64,000 nucleotides of DNA, from contig JAHBSI010000001.1 of the NCBI GenBank assembly GCA_019639195.1, forward strand, positions 992,001 through 1,056,000. Reading direction: 5' to 3'. Each line of letters opens with the position of its first letter. The stretch's first letter is position 1. The position numbers were made by a program, and so were the translations under genes. The stretch is from Acidobacteriota bacterium. Lineage in GTDB: Bacteria; Acidobacteriota; Blastocatellia; Pyrinomonadales; Pyrinomonadaceae. Of the stretch, positions 36,566 to 45,138 are shown piece after piece. The notes under the pieces are model-generated. The model saw only the letters and a program-made list of their open reading frames with translations. It was not told the DNA's origin and did not search any database.

Positions 36566-37644
36566 TGAATGGGGCAGCTTTTGACCTGAAAACAATGGAT
36601 CGAAGAGAACTATTAAAGGCGGCAGGTGCGATCGCTCTGACAGCAAGTACAATAAAGGCCGGGCCGAAGGCCCACGCCAAACCACGAATGATCAAACCAA
36701 AAGCTCTAAAGGCAGGCGATCAGGTCGCCGTCATTGCACCTGCAAGCGGTGTTGCACCCGAGACGTTCGATCGTGCGTTGGCGAACCTGACGGCACTCGG
36801 GTTTAACCCGAAGGCCGGAAAATTCGCCCGCGGCCGCAAAGGTTTTCTTTCGGGGACGGACGCCGAAAGGCTCTCGGATATTCACGCCGCATTTGCAGAC
36901 AAAGATGTGAAGGCGGTCTGGTGCGTTCGCGGCGGCGGCGGATGCCCGAGGCTGTTGCCGAGCCTAGACTTCGAACTGATAAAAAAGAATCCGAAGGTCT
37001 TCATCGGTTTCTCGGATATCACGGCCCTGCATATCGCGATCAGCCAACGCACCGGCCTCGTCACATTTCACGGGCCGGTCGGTTCGTCGCAATACACGGA
37101 TTACACACGCGGCCGTGCGATGGAGCTTTTGACCGGCTCGGCAAAGCCGCCGATCACCGTTGAACCTTCGCCGGAGAATCTCAAGAAAGAAGCGGCACTC
37201 TTTCACCCGGCGACGATAAAAGGCGGACGTGCGACCGGCGTGCTCACGGGCGGCAATCTTGCGTTGATAACGGCGCTGTGCGGCACGCCTTACGCTCTTA
37301 AAGACGTCGCGGGCAAGATCCTTTTTATCGAGGATATAAATGAGCCGCCGTATCGGGTCGATCGAATGTTGACGCAGCTGCGGCAGAGCGTGGACCTAAA
37401 GTCGATCGCGGGCGTTGCACTCGGCGTTTTTGACGACGGTGCGAATGCGACAAAAGAAGCCGAGCCCCTGCTCGATGTATTTCGCGATCGTCTTGGCGAC
37501 GTTGGCGTCCCGGTGGTGTACGGACTCTCGTTCGGCCACATCACGGACAATATGACGCTTCCTTACGGCATAAAGGCCGAACTCGACGCCGACACGGCAA
37601 AGCTCACCTTCCTCGAATCAGCGGTGGATCAGGACCCAAAATAA
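36565..37644 (+). CDS. LD-carboxypeptidase / MccF-like serine peptidase (S66)
   Basis: A 359-residue protein, translationally coupled to the previous gene. A twin-arginine-type signal (MDRRELLKAAGAIALTAS) lies at about residues 11-28, so export by Tat is likely. The S66 nucleophile is in IGFSDITA; the catalytic Glu and His are in FIEDINEPPYRVDRM and LSFGHITDN. The loop usually written RGGYG reads RGGGG here. The enzyme would release the terminal D-Ala from muropeptide tetrapeptides, which fits the other wall-recycling enzymes in the window. Confidence 0.9.
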   Translation: MNGAAFDLKTMDRRELLKAAGAIALTASTIKAGPKAHAKPRMIKPKALKAGDQVAVIAPASGVAPETFDRALANLTALGFNPKAGKFARGRKGFLSGTDAERLSDIHAAFADKDVKAVWCVRGGGGCPRLLPSLDFELIKKNPKVFIGFSDITALHIAISQRTGLVTFHGPVGSSQYTDYTRGRAMELLTGSAKPPITVEPSPENLKKEAALFHPATIKGGRATGVLTGGNLALITALCGTPYALKDVAGKILFIEDINEPPYRVDRMLTQLRQSVDLKSIAGVALGVFDDGANATKEAEPLLDVFRDRLGDVGVPVVYGLSFGHITDNMTLPYGIKAELDADTAKLTFLESAVDQDPK

Positions 37645-37648
37645 GTCA

Positions 37649-39610
37649 TTAGTGTTTATTCAATTCCTGTAGTTTCTTGCGTGCGCGTTTGAGTTCGCCG
37701 ACGCTCCAGGCTTGTGCTGCGGCTCCTTTTGCAGCGTGCGGGGCGTCGCCGTCGAAGATCTCTGACAGCGAGCCGAGCATCGTGTCGTGGAGATGAGATT
37801 CAAGGCCCGCGAGCATCTTTAGTGCATTTTGGACCGCATCTTTGTCGTTCGAATGAACTCGCAAATATGCATCGATAAAATGCCCGATCAGCCACGCCCA
37901 AACTGTGCCTTGATGGTATGCGGAATCACGTTCGACCGGCCCGCCTTCGTACCTGCCGATGTATTTCGCGTCGGTTGCGGCCAGTGTTCGAAGGCCCTTT
38001 GGCGTGAACAGATCTTGCTCGACCTTTGCGACCACCGCTTGCGCCCGTTCACCTTCGAGGATCGGATAAAAAAGGCTGACGGCGAAGATCTGGTTCGGGC
38101 GAACGGAAGCATCTCGCTTATCGCCATCGATCACGTCGAAGAGACATTCAGCCTCGGCGTTCCAAAATTTCGCTTGAAAACTTTCTTTCGCACGAGCGGC
38201 GAGGTCGGAGAATCTCGTCCGCACCTCAGGCTCATCAAACCTTTCGGCAAAGGCTTCCATCACGCGAAGAGCGTTGTACCAAAGGGCCTGTATCTCGACC
38301 GCCTTTCCCATTCGCGGCGTGATAACGCGGTCGCCGATCTTTGCGTCCATCCACGTTAGATTCTCGCCGGAGACGCCGGCGGCAAGCAGCCCGTCGTCAT
38401 CGACGCGAATGCCGAAACGCGTACCTTCGAGATGCCAGCGGATGACGTTGACGAGTTTTAAGAAAAGATCGCCTTTGATGAAGTCGTGATCGCCTGTTGC
38501 TTCCGCGTAGGTCCGGATCGCCTCGAAGAACCAAAGCGTGCCGTCAACAGTGTTGTAATCGGGCGTTTCGCTTTCGCTCGTGAACCGATTGGGCAGCATT
38601 CCCTGCGAGATGTAGTTGAAGTATTCAAGCAATATCTCTTTCGCGACCTCGGGGCGGCCGTTCGCGATCGCAAGGCCCGGCAGTGCGATCATGGTGTCGC
38701 GTCCCCAATCGTCGAACCAGTGATAGCCCGCGATTACGGTCTTTCCATTGCCACGTGCAACGATCAATTGGTCGGCGGCCGCGGCGATGAGCTTGTCGAT
38801 GTCGTCTTTGGGTTCGGCGGCGGCGATGATCTTTTCGCGGCGGTTCAATTCTGCGGATTCGAGAGCCGCGGCATCCTCAAATCTGTGCTCTTCGGTCGAA
38901 GCGATCAGGACGGCCGGTTTTACGAGGTCAAAGCGAAAGGTGCACGGTGCAAAAACATCTTCGGTAAAATCGAAGCCGCGTTCTTTTTCGATCGTGTACG
39001 CGAAATCACGATACCAAACGCCGACTTCGTCGATGCCGCCGGCGTTGCAAGCGATGTTCAGCGGCGGAAGGCCATCGAAACCCGCGAACCTGACCGTCCC
39101 GATCCCGACCTGATAGTCGTATGGAAAATTCGCTGTCTCGTGTCGCAGATGATGGTGGTCGCGATAGGCGAGCATCGGGATGAGTTCGAGATGGGCTTCC
39201 GCGTTCGCATCTAGAACCGCCCAGCTCATCACAACGGTGTTCTCACCGTGCGGCATAAAAAGGCGGCGTTCGACCTCAACGCCATCGAGCACGAACGTCC
39301 AGATCGGATACGGATCGAGACGAAATCCTTTTAAGTATTTGTAGCCTTCGGGCGAGACCGCGTTCTCGTAGCGAGCAGTCGAGAGCGGATACGTTTTGCC
39401 GGCGATCGTTATCTTTTCGTCAAAGCCCGAGAGGAGAACGGCTCGCCCCAAAGGCGGCCTCGTCGCCGCAACGAGCAGGCCGTGATACCGACGCGAACGC
39501 ATTCCGGCAACCGTCCCCGAAGCATAGCCGCCGATCCCGTTCGTCTCGAGCCACTCAAGACGCTCGGACCCCGCAAGATCGATACAAGAAGAGCGAGAAA
39601 CAGAGAGCAT
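37649..39610 (-). CDS. glycogen debranching enzyme (amylo-alpha-1,6-glucosidase, archaeal-bacterial type)
   Basis: A 653-residue protein. The N-terminal domain (1-260) has WLETNGIGGYASGTVAGMRSRRYHGLL, the hallmark of the GDE N-domain. The (alpha/alpha)6 catalytic domain (about 280-640) includes AGYHWFDDWGRDTMIALPGL, FEAIRTYAEATGD, and YHQGTVWAWLIG with the general acid and base residues of GH133. It removes alpha-1,6 branches from glycogen in the cytoplasm. No other glycogen genes are adjacent. Confidence 0.94.
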   Translation of the reverse strand: MLSVSRSSCIDLAGSERLEWLETNGIGGYASGTVAGMRSRRYHGLLVAATRPPLGRAVLLSGFDEKITIAGKTYPLSTARYENAVSPEGYKYLKGFRLDPYPIWTFVLDGVEVERRLFMPHGENTVVMSWAVLDANAEAHLELIPMLAYRDHHHLRHETANFPYDYQVGIGTVRFAGFDGLPPLNIACNAGGIDEVGVWYRDFAYTIEKERGFDFTEDVFAPCTFRFDLVKPAVLIASTEEHRFEDAAALESAELNRREKIIAAAEPKDDIDKLIAAAADQLIVARGNGKTVIAGYHWFDDWGRDTMIALPGLAIANGRPEVAKEILLEYFNYISQGMLPNRFTSESETPDYNTVDGTLWFFEAIRTYAEATGDHDFIKGDLFLKLVNVIRWHLEGTRFGIRVDDDGLLAAGVSGENLTWMDAKIGDRVITPRMGKAVEIQALWYNALRVMEAFAERFDEPEVRTRFSDLAARAKESFQAKFWNAEAECLFDVIDGDKRDASVRPNQIFAVSLFYPILEGERAQAVVAKVEQDLFTPKGLRTLAATDAKYIGRYEGGPVERDSAYHQGTVWAWLIGHFIDAYLRVHSNDKDAVQNALKMLAGLESHLHDTMLGSLSEIFDGDAPHAAKGAAAQAWSVGELKRARKKLQELNKH

Positions 39611-39660
39611 TTATCTCCATTCTACAAAAGTCGTCGGCATTAGGCGTAACCCGCATCGTT

Positions 39661-40833
39661 CTATTCCCCGACGGCTTTGCCGATCGCGACAACGTTCGAG
39701 CCGGAAGCGATGCGAATGGCTTCACGGAGGTCTTCGATCACGTCATCAACATTCTCGATGCCGACCGAGATGCGGATCAGATCACGCGGCGGCGCAAGTT
39801 CGCCGCGAAGTTCGGCGGGAATGCTCGCGTGCGACATATAGCACGGCAGGCTGATCGTGCTGTTTACCGACCCAAAACTTACAGCGATGGAGCAGAGTCT
39901 CGTTGCCTCGACAATGCGTCGGGAAAATTCCGCATCATCGGTCGTGAACGCGATCACGGAGCCGCCGCCCGATGCTTGGCTTTCGTGGATGCGGCGAGCC
40001 TTTTCATCAGCAAATGCCGGGTGATAGATGTTTGTGACGGCAGGATGCGAAGACAAGAACTCGGCGACCTTAAGGGCGTTCGAGCATTGCTTTTCGACGC
40101 GGAGGTCGAGCGTCTTGATGCCGCGAAGAAGCAGCCAGGAATCGAACGGTGCGAGTGCCGTCCCTTCTGCGTTCTGGACGAATGCGATCTCCTTTGCGAT
40201 GTTCGCGTCTTTTACGATTACGGCGCCGGCGGTGACGTCGCTGTGGCCGGAGAGGAATTTCGTGCCTGAGTGATAGACGATGTCTGCTCCGTGCGTGATC
40301 GGGTTTTGGAGGCAAGGCGACAGCATCGTGTTATCGACGACGAGCAGCACGCCGTTCGCATGCGAGATGTCTGCCAACACGCCGATGTCCGACACACGCT
40401 GGAACGGATTTGTCGGCGTTTCGATCAGCAGCATTCTCGTGCGGCTCGATAGAGCTTCGACCACATTCTGCGGATCGGTGGTATCGACGTAACGCACGTT
40501 GATGCCGAGCCGCGGAAGGCGTTCGAGCAGACGGATGCTGCCGCCGTAGAGGTTGCTTCCGGCTAGGATCTCGTCGCCCGTGGTCAGAAGTTTTACGATC
40601 GCCGAAAGTGCCGACATACCGCTTGAAAATGCGAATGCGTGCTCGGCTCGTTCCAATTCGGCGAGCTTTTTCTCAAGCTCGGTGCGGGTCGGATTCCCCG
40701 AGCGTGAATAGTCGTATTCGCCGAATTCGGTCGAGGTCGGCTGGCGAAACGTGGCGGTCTGGTAGATCGGTGTCGAGACGGCACCGTATCTTTCTTCTTC
40801 CGAAAGGCTTACGCAGCGTGTTGCGTTCTTCAT
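39661..40833 (-). CDS. cystathionine gamma-synthase/lyase-type PLP enzyme
   Basis: A 390-residue fold-type I PLP enzyme of the Cys/Met metabolism family. The PLP lysine is in YHSGTKFLSGHSDVTAG; SRSGNPTR, FSSGMSA and DNTMLSPCLQNP are the usual cofactor and substrate loops. The GHSDVTAG version is closer to MetB/MetC than to sulfhydrylases. It would make or split cystathionine on the way to homocysteine. The ATG overlaps the stop of the aspartokinase/homoserine dehydrogenase gene (ATGA), so it is the third gene of the riboswitch-led operon. Confidence 0.88.
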   Translation of the reverse strand: MKNATRCVSLSEEERYGAVSTPIYQTATFRQPTSTEFGEYDYSRSGNPTRTELEKKLAELERAEHAFAFSSGMSALSAIVKLLTTGDEILAGSNLYGGSIRLLERLPRLGINVRYVDTTDPQNVVEALSSRTRMLLIETPTNPFQRVSDIGVLADISHANGVLLVVDNTMLSPCLQNPITHGADIVYHSGTKFLSGHSDVTAGAVIVKDANIAKEIAFVQNAEGTALAPFDSWLLLRGIKTLDLRVEKQCSNALKVAEFLSSHPAVTNIYHPAFADEKARRIHESQASGGGSVIAFTTDDAEFSRRIVEATRLCSIAVSFGSVNSTISLPCYMSHASIPAELRGELAPPRDLIRISVGIENVDDVIEDLREAIRIASGSNVVAIGKAVGE

Positions 40834-42593
40834 ATCGTCGCTCCTTGTACCCGACAGTGCAGGCCAGGCTGAGTCGGTAGGTATTGATGACCGTTCTCAA
40901 GCGTCTCGTAGTAGATGTCGAAGATGTCGCCGAGCACGGCCTCAGCGGTCGCATATCGTCCCGCACCGCGTCCGCGAACCACGTGACGGTCGCCGTCCGC
41001 GGTCTCAAAAAGAACGAGATTCTCGGCGCCGTTGATCTGTGCGAGCGGGTCCGAGGCGTCGAGTGAAACGCACGAAACGCTCGCGGTCGCCTTGCCACCG
41101 TCTGCTCGAACTTCCGCGACAACACGGAACGATCTGCCGGCTTCACGGGCTGCAGCAGCATCCGCGCCGCTCGCTTCTTCGAGGCCGCGACGCGGAATAT
41201 CGTCGAAGGCGATGTCCGAACCGAATGCCGAGCGTGCAAGCAGCACGAGCTTTTGTGCGGCATCAGAACCGTCGATGTCGAGCGTCGGATCGGCCTCGGC
41301 AAAGCCGGCCTCCTGAGCTTCTTTTACCGAGGCGTGAAAGTCCTTGCCATCCTCAAGGCGTCCGCAAATGAAATTGGACGTGCCGTTTATGATGCCGCGG
41401 ATGACGGTCGGCTGTGAGGTTTTCGAGAGGCGCCGAGCGGTCTCAAGTGCCGGAACGACGCCGCCAACCGCTGCGCCATAGCGAAGCGAAACGTCGGCGG
41501 ATTCCGCAAGCTCGTGAAGCGACCTTCCATGTTCGGAGATCAACGCCTTGTTCGCCGAGACGACCGATCTGCCGTTTGCAAGCGAGTGGCGGATGAACTG
41601 ACCCGCTGCATTCTTGCCGCCGATGAGCTCGACGACGACATCGCAATCGCCTTCTATCAACTCGATCGCATCGTTTCCGATCAGCTCAGGTTCGATGCCG
41701 CGTTCGATCGCACGTTCGCGATGAAGATTAACGACGCCCGTGATCTCAAACTTTTGCGGCATCGCACGCAAGCGTTCATAGACGCCGAAACCGACAACTC
41801 CGCAGCCGAGAAGTGCGACCTTGAGCGGCCGCCGAAGTTCTTCGGAAAGATCGCTCGCAAATGCGTCTTCAAGGTCACCAACGTGAGTTGCGACGCCGGA
41901 ACCAAGTGAAGCGATCTCGAAATTGAGCCCGACCTTCTCGGCAAATTCGACGGCTTTGGGCTGGACTAGCTCACCGCCGCGTTCGAGCGTTGTGCTGTAA
42001 CTGACCGTCGAATATCGACGCGGACGAACGGCGGCGTCAGCAGGATTCGTTTCAAAAAGGCCATCGACATCTTTTACGAGCACGCAGCGGGCATTGAGCG
42101 CGTTCGCAAGATAGAGTGCGGTCAGGTCGGTCCCGCCGCGGCCAAGAAGCGTCGTGTCGCCGTCGGCGTTCACACCGACAAAGCCCGAGACGATAACGAT
42201 CGATCCATCAAGGGCCCGATCGACCGCATCGATGTTCGCACCCGTGATCTCGCCATCGAGCGGTGCGCCTTCGGTAAGGATACCGACCTGGTGCGGTGCG
42301 AGTATCTTCGAATTGATACCGGAACGCTTTAGGGCCGATGCAAGCAGGGCCGCGGACACGGCTTCGCCCGTTGCGAGCAAGGTCGCGACGGCGTGATCGT
42401 TGCCGTCCGGTCCGTATTTTTCAGTGCGAGCGAGAAGCTCGTCGGTCGTCCCTTCAAAAGCGGAAACGACGGCGAGAACGCGATAGCCTTGCCGCCAATG
42501 CCGATAGATCTCGTGCACGGCAAGCGGCAGGTCGGCTTCGCCGCGAAGCACTGAGCCGCCGAATTTCAATACGATCGTCGGTGATTTGGACAT
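40830..42593 (-). CDS. bifunctional aspartokinase / homoserine dehydrogenase lacking ACT domains
   Basis: A 587-residue fusion. Residues 1-240 are the kinase (KFGGSV at 10-15, GFVG, GRGGTDLTA, VDGLFETNP). Residues 257-585 are homoserine dehydrogenase (VALLGCGVVG, SANKALI, GIINGTSNFI, AEADPTLDIDGSDAAQK). Enteric ThrA is about 820 residues because two ACT domains sit between the halves; here only a linker of about 20 residues remains. It catalyses the first and third steps from aspartate toward homoserine. It is the middle gene of the operon, four bases after the first PLP enzyme gene. Confidence 0.93.
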   Translation of the reverse strand: MSKSPTIVLKFGGSVLRGEADLPLAVHEIYRHWRQGYRVLAVVSAFEGTTDELLARTEKYGPDGNDHAVATLLATGEAVSAALLASALKRSGINSKILAPHQVGILTEGAPLDGEITGANIDAVDRALDGSIVIVSGFVGVNADGDTTLLGRGGTDLTALYLANALNARCVLVKDVDGLFETNPADAAVRPRRYSTVSYSTTLERGGELVQPKAVEFAEKVGLNFEIASLGSGVATHVGDLEDAFASDLSEELRRPLKVALLGCGVVGFGVYERLRAMPQKFEITGVVNLHRERAIERGIEPELIGNDAIELIEGDCDVVVELIGGKNAAGQFIRHSLANGRSVVSANKALISEHGRSLHELAESADVSLRYGAAVGGVVPALETARRLSKTSQPTVIRGIINGTSNFICGRLEDGKDFHASVKEAQEAGFAEADPTLDIDGSDAAQKLVLLARSAFGSDIAFDDIPRRGLEEASGADAAAAREAGRSFRVVAEVRADGGKATASVSCVSLDASDPLAQINGAENLVLFETADGDRHVVRGRGAGRYATAEAVLGDIFDIYYETLENGHQYLPTQPGLHCRVQGATI

Positions 42594-42597
42594 AGAT

Positions 42598-43788
42598 TCA
42601 GGCTCCTTTTACGAGTTTTTGCGAGAGTGCGCGGTCGAGATCGGCGACGATATCTTCCGGATTCTCAAGGCCGACCGAAAGGCGTACGAGGCCGTCGGTG
42701 ATGCCCGCTTTTTGACGGGCTTCCGGTGCGACGGAACCGTGCGTCATCGACGCGGGATGAGTGATGAGTGTCTCGGCCGACCCGAGATTCTCGGCGAGCG
42801 AACACAGTTTGACGTTGTTCATCAGCGCGATGCCGGAATCGATGCCGCCGTGAAGCTCAAAAGAGAGAAGCGCACCGCCGCCGGATTGCTGGCGACGTGC
42901 GAGCTCGTATTGCGGGAAGTCCGGAAGGCCGGGATAGTTCAATCGCTTTACGCGCGGATGCCTGGACAGGAATGCAGCGACCGAAAGTGCGTTCTCCGAT
43001 TGCTGCCACACGCGAAGCGGCAGCGTCTTAGAGCCTTGCAGCGTGAGCCAGGCATCGAACGGCGCCTGTATCGAGCCGACCGTCTTTCGCGTGAACTTGA
43101 ACGCTTCATCGAGTGCGGCATCGTTCACGGCAAGTGCACCGCCGATCGTCGCATTGTGGCCGTCGAAGAATTTCGTTGTCGATTCGAGGACGATGTCGGC
43201 ACCGAGATCGATCGGGCGTTGGAGTGCGGGCGAAAGCAGCGTGTTATCGACGGCGAGCAACGCACCTTTTTCGTGTGCAAGGCGTGCGGCAAGTGCGATG
43301 TCCGTGAGCTTTAGCGTCGGGTTTGCCGGAGTTTCGATAAAGACGAGAGAAGCGGGCTTCTGAAGGCTCTCGGTCAGGGCCGCTTCGTCCGAAGTATCGA
43401 CAAAATCGGCCTCAACGCCGAATTTGCTGAGCGTGTTTTCAAGCAGACGGACCGTTCCGCCATAACAGACGTCGGAGACGACAACGCGGTCGCCTGCCTT
43501 CAGGAGCGTCAAGAAAAGGGCGTTCGTTGCGGCAAGTCCGGATGAAAAACAGGTCGCGTGTGCTGCCCCTTCGAGCGTTGCGATGCGGTCCTCAAGGGCC
43601 TTGACGGTCGGGTTGCCAGCTCGGCTGTATGTGTAGCCTTTGTCGCTTCCGACGGCATTTTGACGATATGTCGTCGTCTGGTATATCGGCGTCAGGATCG
43701 CGCCGGTCGTCGGATCGGGCTCGGTGCCGGAATGGAGCGCAGCGGTCTCGATCTGCGCGTCGGGTGCAACATAAGAATTCAATGGCAT
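42598..43788 (-). CDS. homocysteine-pathway PLP enzyme (MetZ/MetB type)
   Basis: A 396-residue Cys/Met-metabolism PLP enzyme from the ATG at 43788, preceded by AAAGGAG. The PLP lysine is in ESTTKFFDGHNATIGG; other loops are YSRAGNPTV, CFSSGLAATNA and DNTLLSPALQRP. The HNATIGG version suggests O-acyl-homoserine sulfhydrylase or cystathionine synthase activity; the choice cannot be made by eye. It is the first gene of the operon and is separated from a SAM-II riboswitch and terminator by about 110 bases. Confidence 0.88.
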   Translation of the reverse strand: MPLNSYVAPDAQIETAALHSGTEPDPTTGAILTPIYQTTTYRQNAVGSDKGYTYSRAGNPTVKALEDRIATLEGAAHATCFSSGLAATNALFLTLLKAGDRVVVSDVCYGGTVRLLENTLSKFGVEADFVDTSDEAALTESLQKPASLVFIETPANPTLKLTDIALAARLAHEKGALLAVDNTLLSPALQRPIDLGADIVLESTTKFFDGHNATIGGALAVNDAALDEAFKFTRKTVGSIQAPFDAWLTLQGSKTLPLRVWQQSENALSVAAFLSRHPRVKRLNYPGLPDFPQYELARRQQSGGGALLSFELHGGIDSGIALMNNVKLCSLAENLGSAETLITHPASMTHGSVAPEARQKAGITDGLVRLSVGLENPEDIVADLDRALSQKLVKGA

Positions 43789-43897
43789 TTGCAAGTTCTC
43801 CTTTTTGAGATCTTGCGTGGCGACAAAAAGCCGAAGACAGGCGGTCCGAGGAAAAAAATTGCGGAAAAAGGAAGGAAAAAGCCGGGAACCCAAAATG

Positions 43898-43942
43898 AAA
43901 AAAGGATCCGACACCCTTCGAAGAGTGCCAAGGATCCTTTTT
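43898..43942 (-). terminator. attenuator-type rho-independent terminator in the methionine operon leader
   Basis: On the minus strand AAAAAGGATCC pairs with GGATCCTTTTTT, continuing inward through ggcactctt / aagggtgtc to a two-base loop. The stem is about 20 bp long with a T7 tail. It lies between the SAM-II aptamer and the start of the first gene, so it is placed to end transcription when SAM is bound. Confidence 0.92.
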
Positions 43943-43956
43943 CGGAAAATCTCAGG

Positions 43957-44010
43957 CAGCTCTTTAGCAGTTTTTATCGTGGAGCAAGTTGCCTTAAATC
44001 GCCACGCTTG
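43957..44010 (-). ncRNA. SAM-II (SAM-alpha) riboswitch
   Basis: Reading on the minus strand from 44010, the sequence has P1 CGUGG, loop CGAUUUAAGG, ACUUGC, the P1 partner CCACG, AUAAAAAC and the closing GCUAAAGAGC. The order GAUUU ... UUGC ... CACG ... AUAAA ... GCUAAA is the conserved skeleton of the SAM-II pseudoknot aptamer. It sits about 170 bases before a methionine-pathway gene, with a terminator 14 bases further on. It should sense S-adenosylmethionine and switch the operon off. Confidence 0.82.
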
Positions 44011-44146
44011 ATTTTTCAACGATGCCGAAAGACCTTCTCTCAAGCATCTCTATGGACAATACACGGGCCGATACTCGCCTGTCAAGCCGAAATATCTGAC
44101 TAAGTCACAGTGTTACAGGTTAGGGCAATGGCGGGAGGGGCTTTAA

Positions 44147-44222
44147 TGGAGCCACCCGTCGGATTTGAACCGACGACCTTTCGATTACGAATCGAATGCT
44201 CTACCAACTGAGCTAGGGTGGC
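44147..44222 (-). tRNA. tRNA-Thr (CGU anticodon)
   Basis: Read on the minus strand the 76 bases fold as a complete cloverleaf: acceptor GCCACCC / GGGTGGC, D arm GCTC-AGTTGGTA-GAGC, anticodon arm TTCGA-TTCGTAA-TCGAA with anticodon CGT, T arm GTCGG-TTCGAAT-CCGAC, and an encoded CCA end. Confidence 0.96.
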
Positions 44223-44439
44223 TTACTGATACGTCGGAAGACGAGATCTTCCGAACAATGGCCGAACTTCAAAATATACGTAAACACGGGCGGAAGTGTC
44301 AAGGTTTCGAGGGCGAATGGCGGTGTTTCCTGCGAAAATACGGATGCCGGGCCGTTGTCCGTCTCGGCTTGCATTTACGGCGGAGAACATGGTAACATCC
44401 GACAGAAATGCTAAAACAGGCGTTCTTTGGGGAAAGGAT

Positions 44440-44985
44440 ATGAACAAGATCGAGAGAGACCAGGCTTTTAGCTCGCGGCTAAAGAAGTTGTTCGAATTTG
44501 CGACGATGTCCGAGGTCGGCAAGCGGCTGAATGTGCCGCACGCGACGGTGAGGAACTATTATCACGGACGTCTGCCCGCACCGGACATCCTGATCAAGAT
44601 CGCGAATGAGACGGGCGTTTCGCTGACCTGGCTGCTTACGGGCAAGGGCGAGATGTTTGCCGCCGGACACGGCACGAAGAATTACGGCCAGGCGCTCGAG
44701 GCCCTGATCAACGAGATAGTTGACCGCCGCATTGCCGAGCTCGAAAAGAACAAACGCCGTTCTACGAACAAGAATATTCCGGCGTTCGACATCGATATCG
44801 CGGTCGGACGGTTTAACGACCCGAAACTGATCCTGAACGAATGGTATGAGTTCGACGGCGAGAAACCGCCAAAGGATTTTGGCGTCATTTTCTTCCGCGG
44901 CTGGGAAACCTTTACGTCGGAAGAGAAGGTCGAGGCCATTCGCGATGCCAGACGAGTGCTGGATCGGGCGAAAAAGAAGAAATAG
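44440..44985 (+). CDS. CI-like repressor with N-terminal helix-turn-helix
   Basis: A 181-residue protein from the ATG at 44440, preceded by GGAAAGG. Residues 8-66 match the phage CI repressor DNA-binding domain (SEVGKRLNVPHATVRNYYHGRLPAPDIL, then GVSLTWLLTGKG). The remainder, charged and mostly helical, lacks the Ser/Lys protease dyad of LexA/CI C-terminal domains, so self-cleavage is unlikely. An ImmA-type metalloprotease gene follows in the same direction after 153 bases, suggesting a repressor/anti-repressor pair. Confidence 0.82.
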   Translation: MNKIERDQAFSSRLKKLFEFATMSEVGKRLNVPHATVRNYYHGRLPAPDILIKIANETGVSLTWLLTGKGEMFAAGHGTKNYGQALEALINEIVDRRIAELEKNKRRSTNKNIPAFDIDIAVGRFNDPKLILNEWYEFDGEKPPKDFGVIFFRGWETFTSEEKVEAIRDARRVLDRAKKKK

Positions 44986-45069
44986 CGGAAAAGATCGACC
45001 GCTGGATCTGGCAGAAGCAGACGCAAATGCACGATTTTTCGGGCGAAGCGGAAACTTCTGCTATTTTTC

Positions 45070-45101
45070 TTGACATACTTGTTGCATCAATGATACAGTA
45101 T
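45070..45101 (+). promoter_or_regulatory. promoter with overlapping dyad upstream of the ImmA-type gene
   Basis: TTGACA at 45070 is followed after 18 bases by TACAGT. An interrupted dyad ATACT-N17-AGTAT spans 45075-45101 and so covers the -35/-10 region. The CI-like repressor encoded just upstream is the obvious candidate to bind it (inference). Confidence 0.6.
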
Positions 45102-45138
45102 TTCAGATGCGGCATTTCGGCCGCGAGGCTCTCACAAA

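Noticed and set aside
38486-39214. 242-codon plus-strand frame opposite the debranching enzyme gene
   Set aside because: The debranching enzyme is unmistakable; the antisense frame is Cys/Arg-rich without family features.
43957-44010. SAM-I (S-box) riboswitch
   Set aside because: The long four-helix S-box layout with its conserved gag-ctgg-agcaacc elements is absent; the compact pseudoknot skeleton fits SAM-II.
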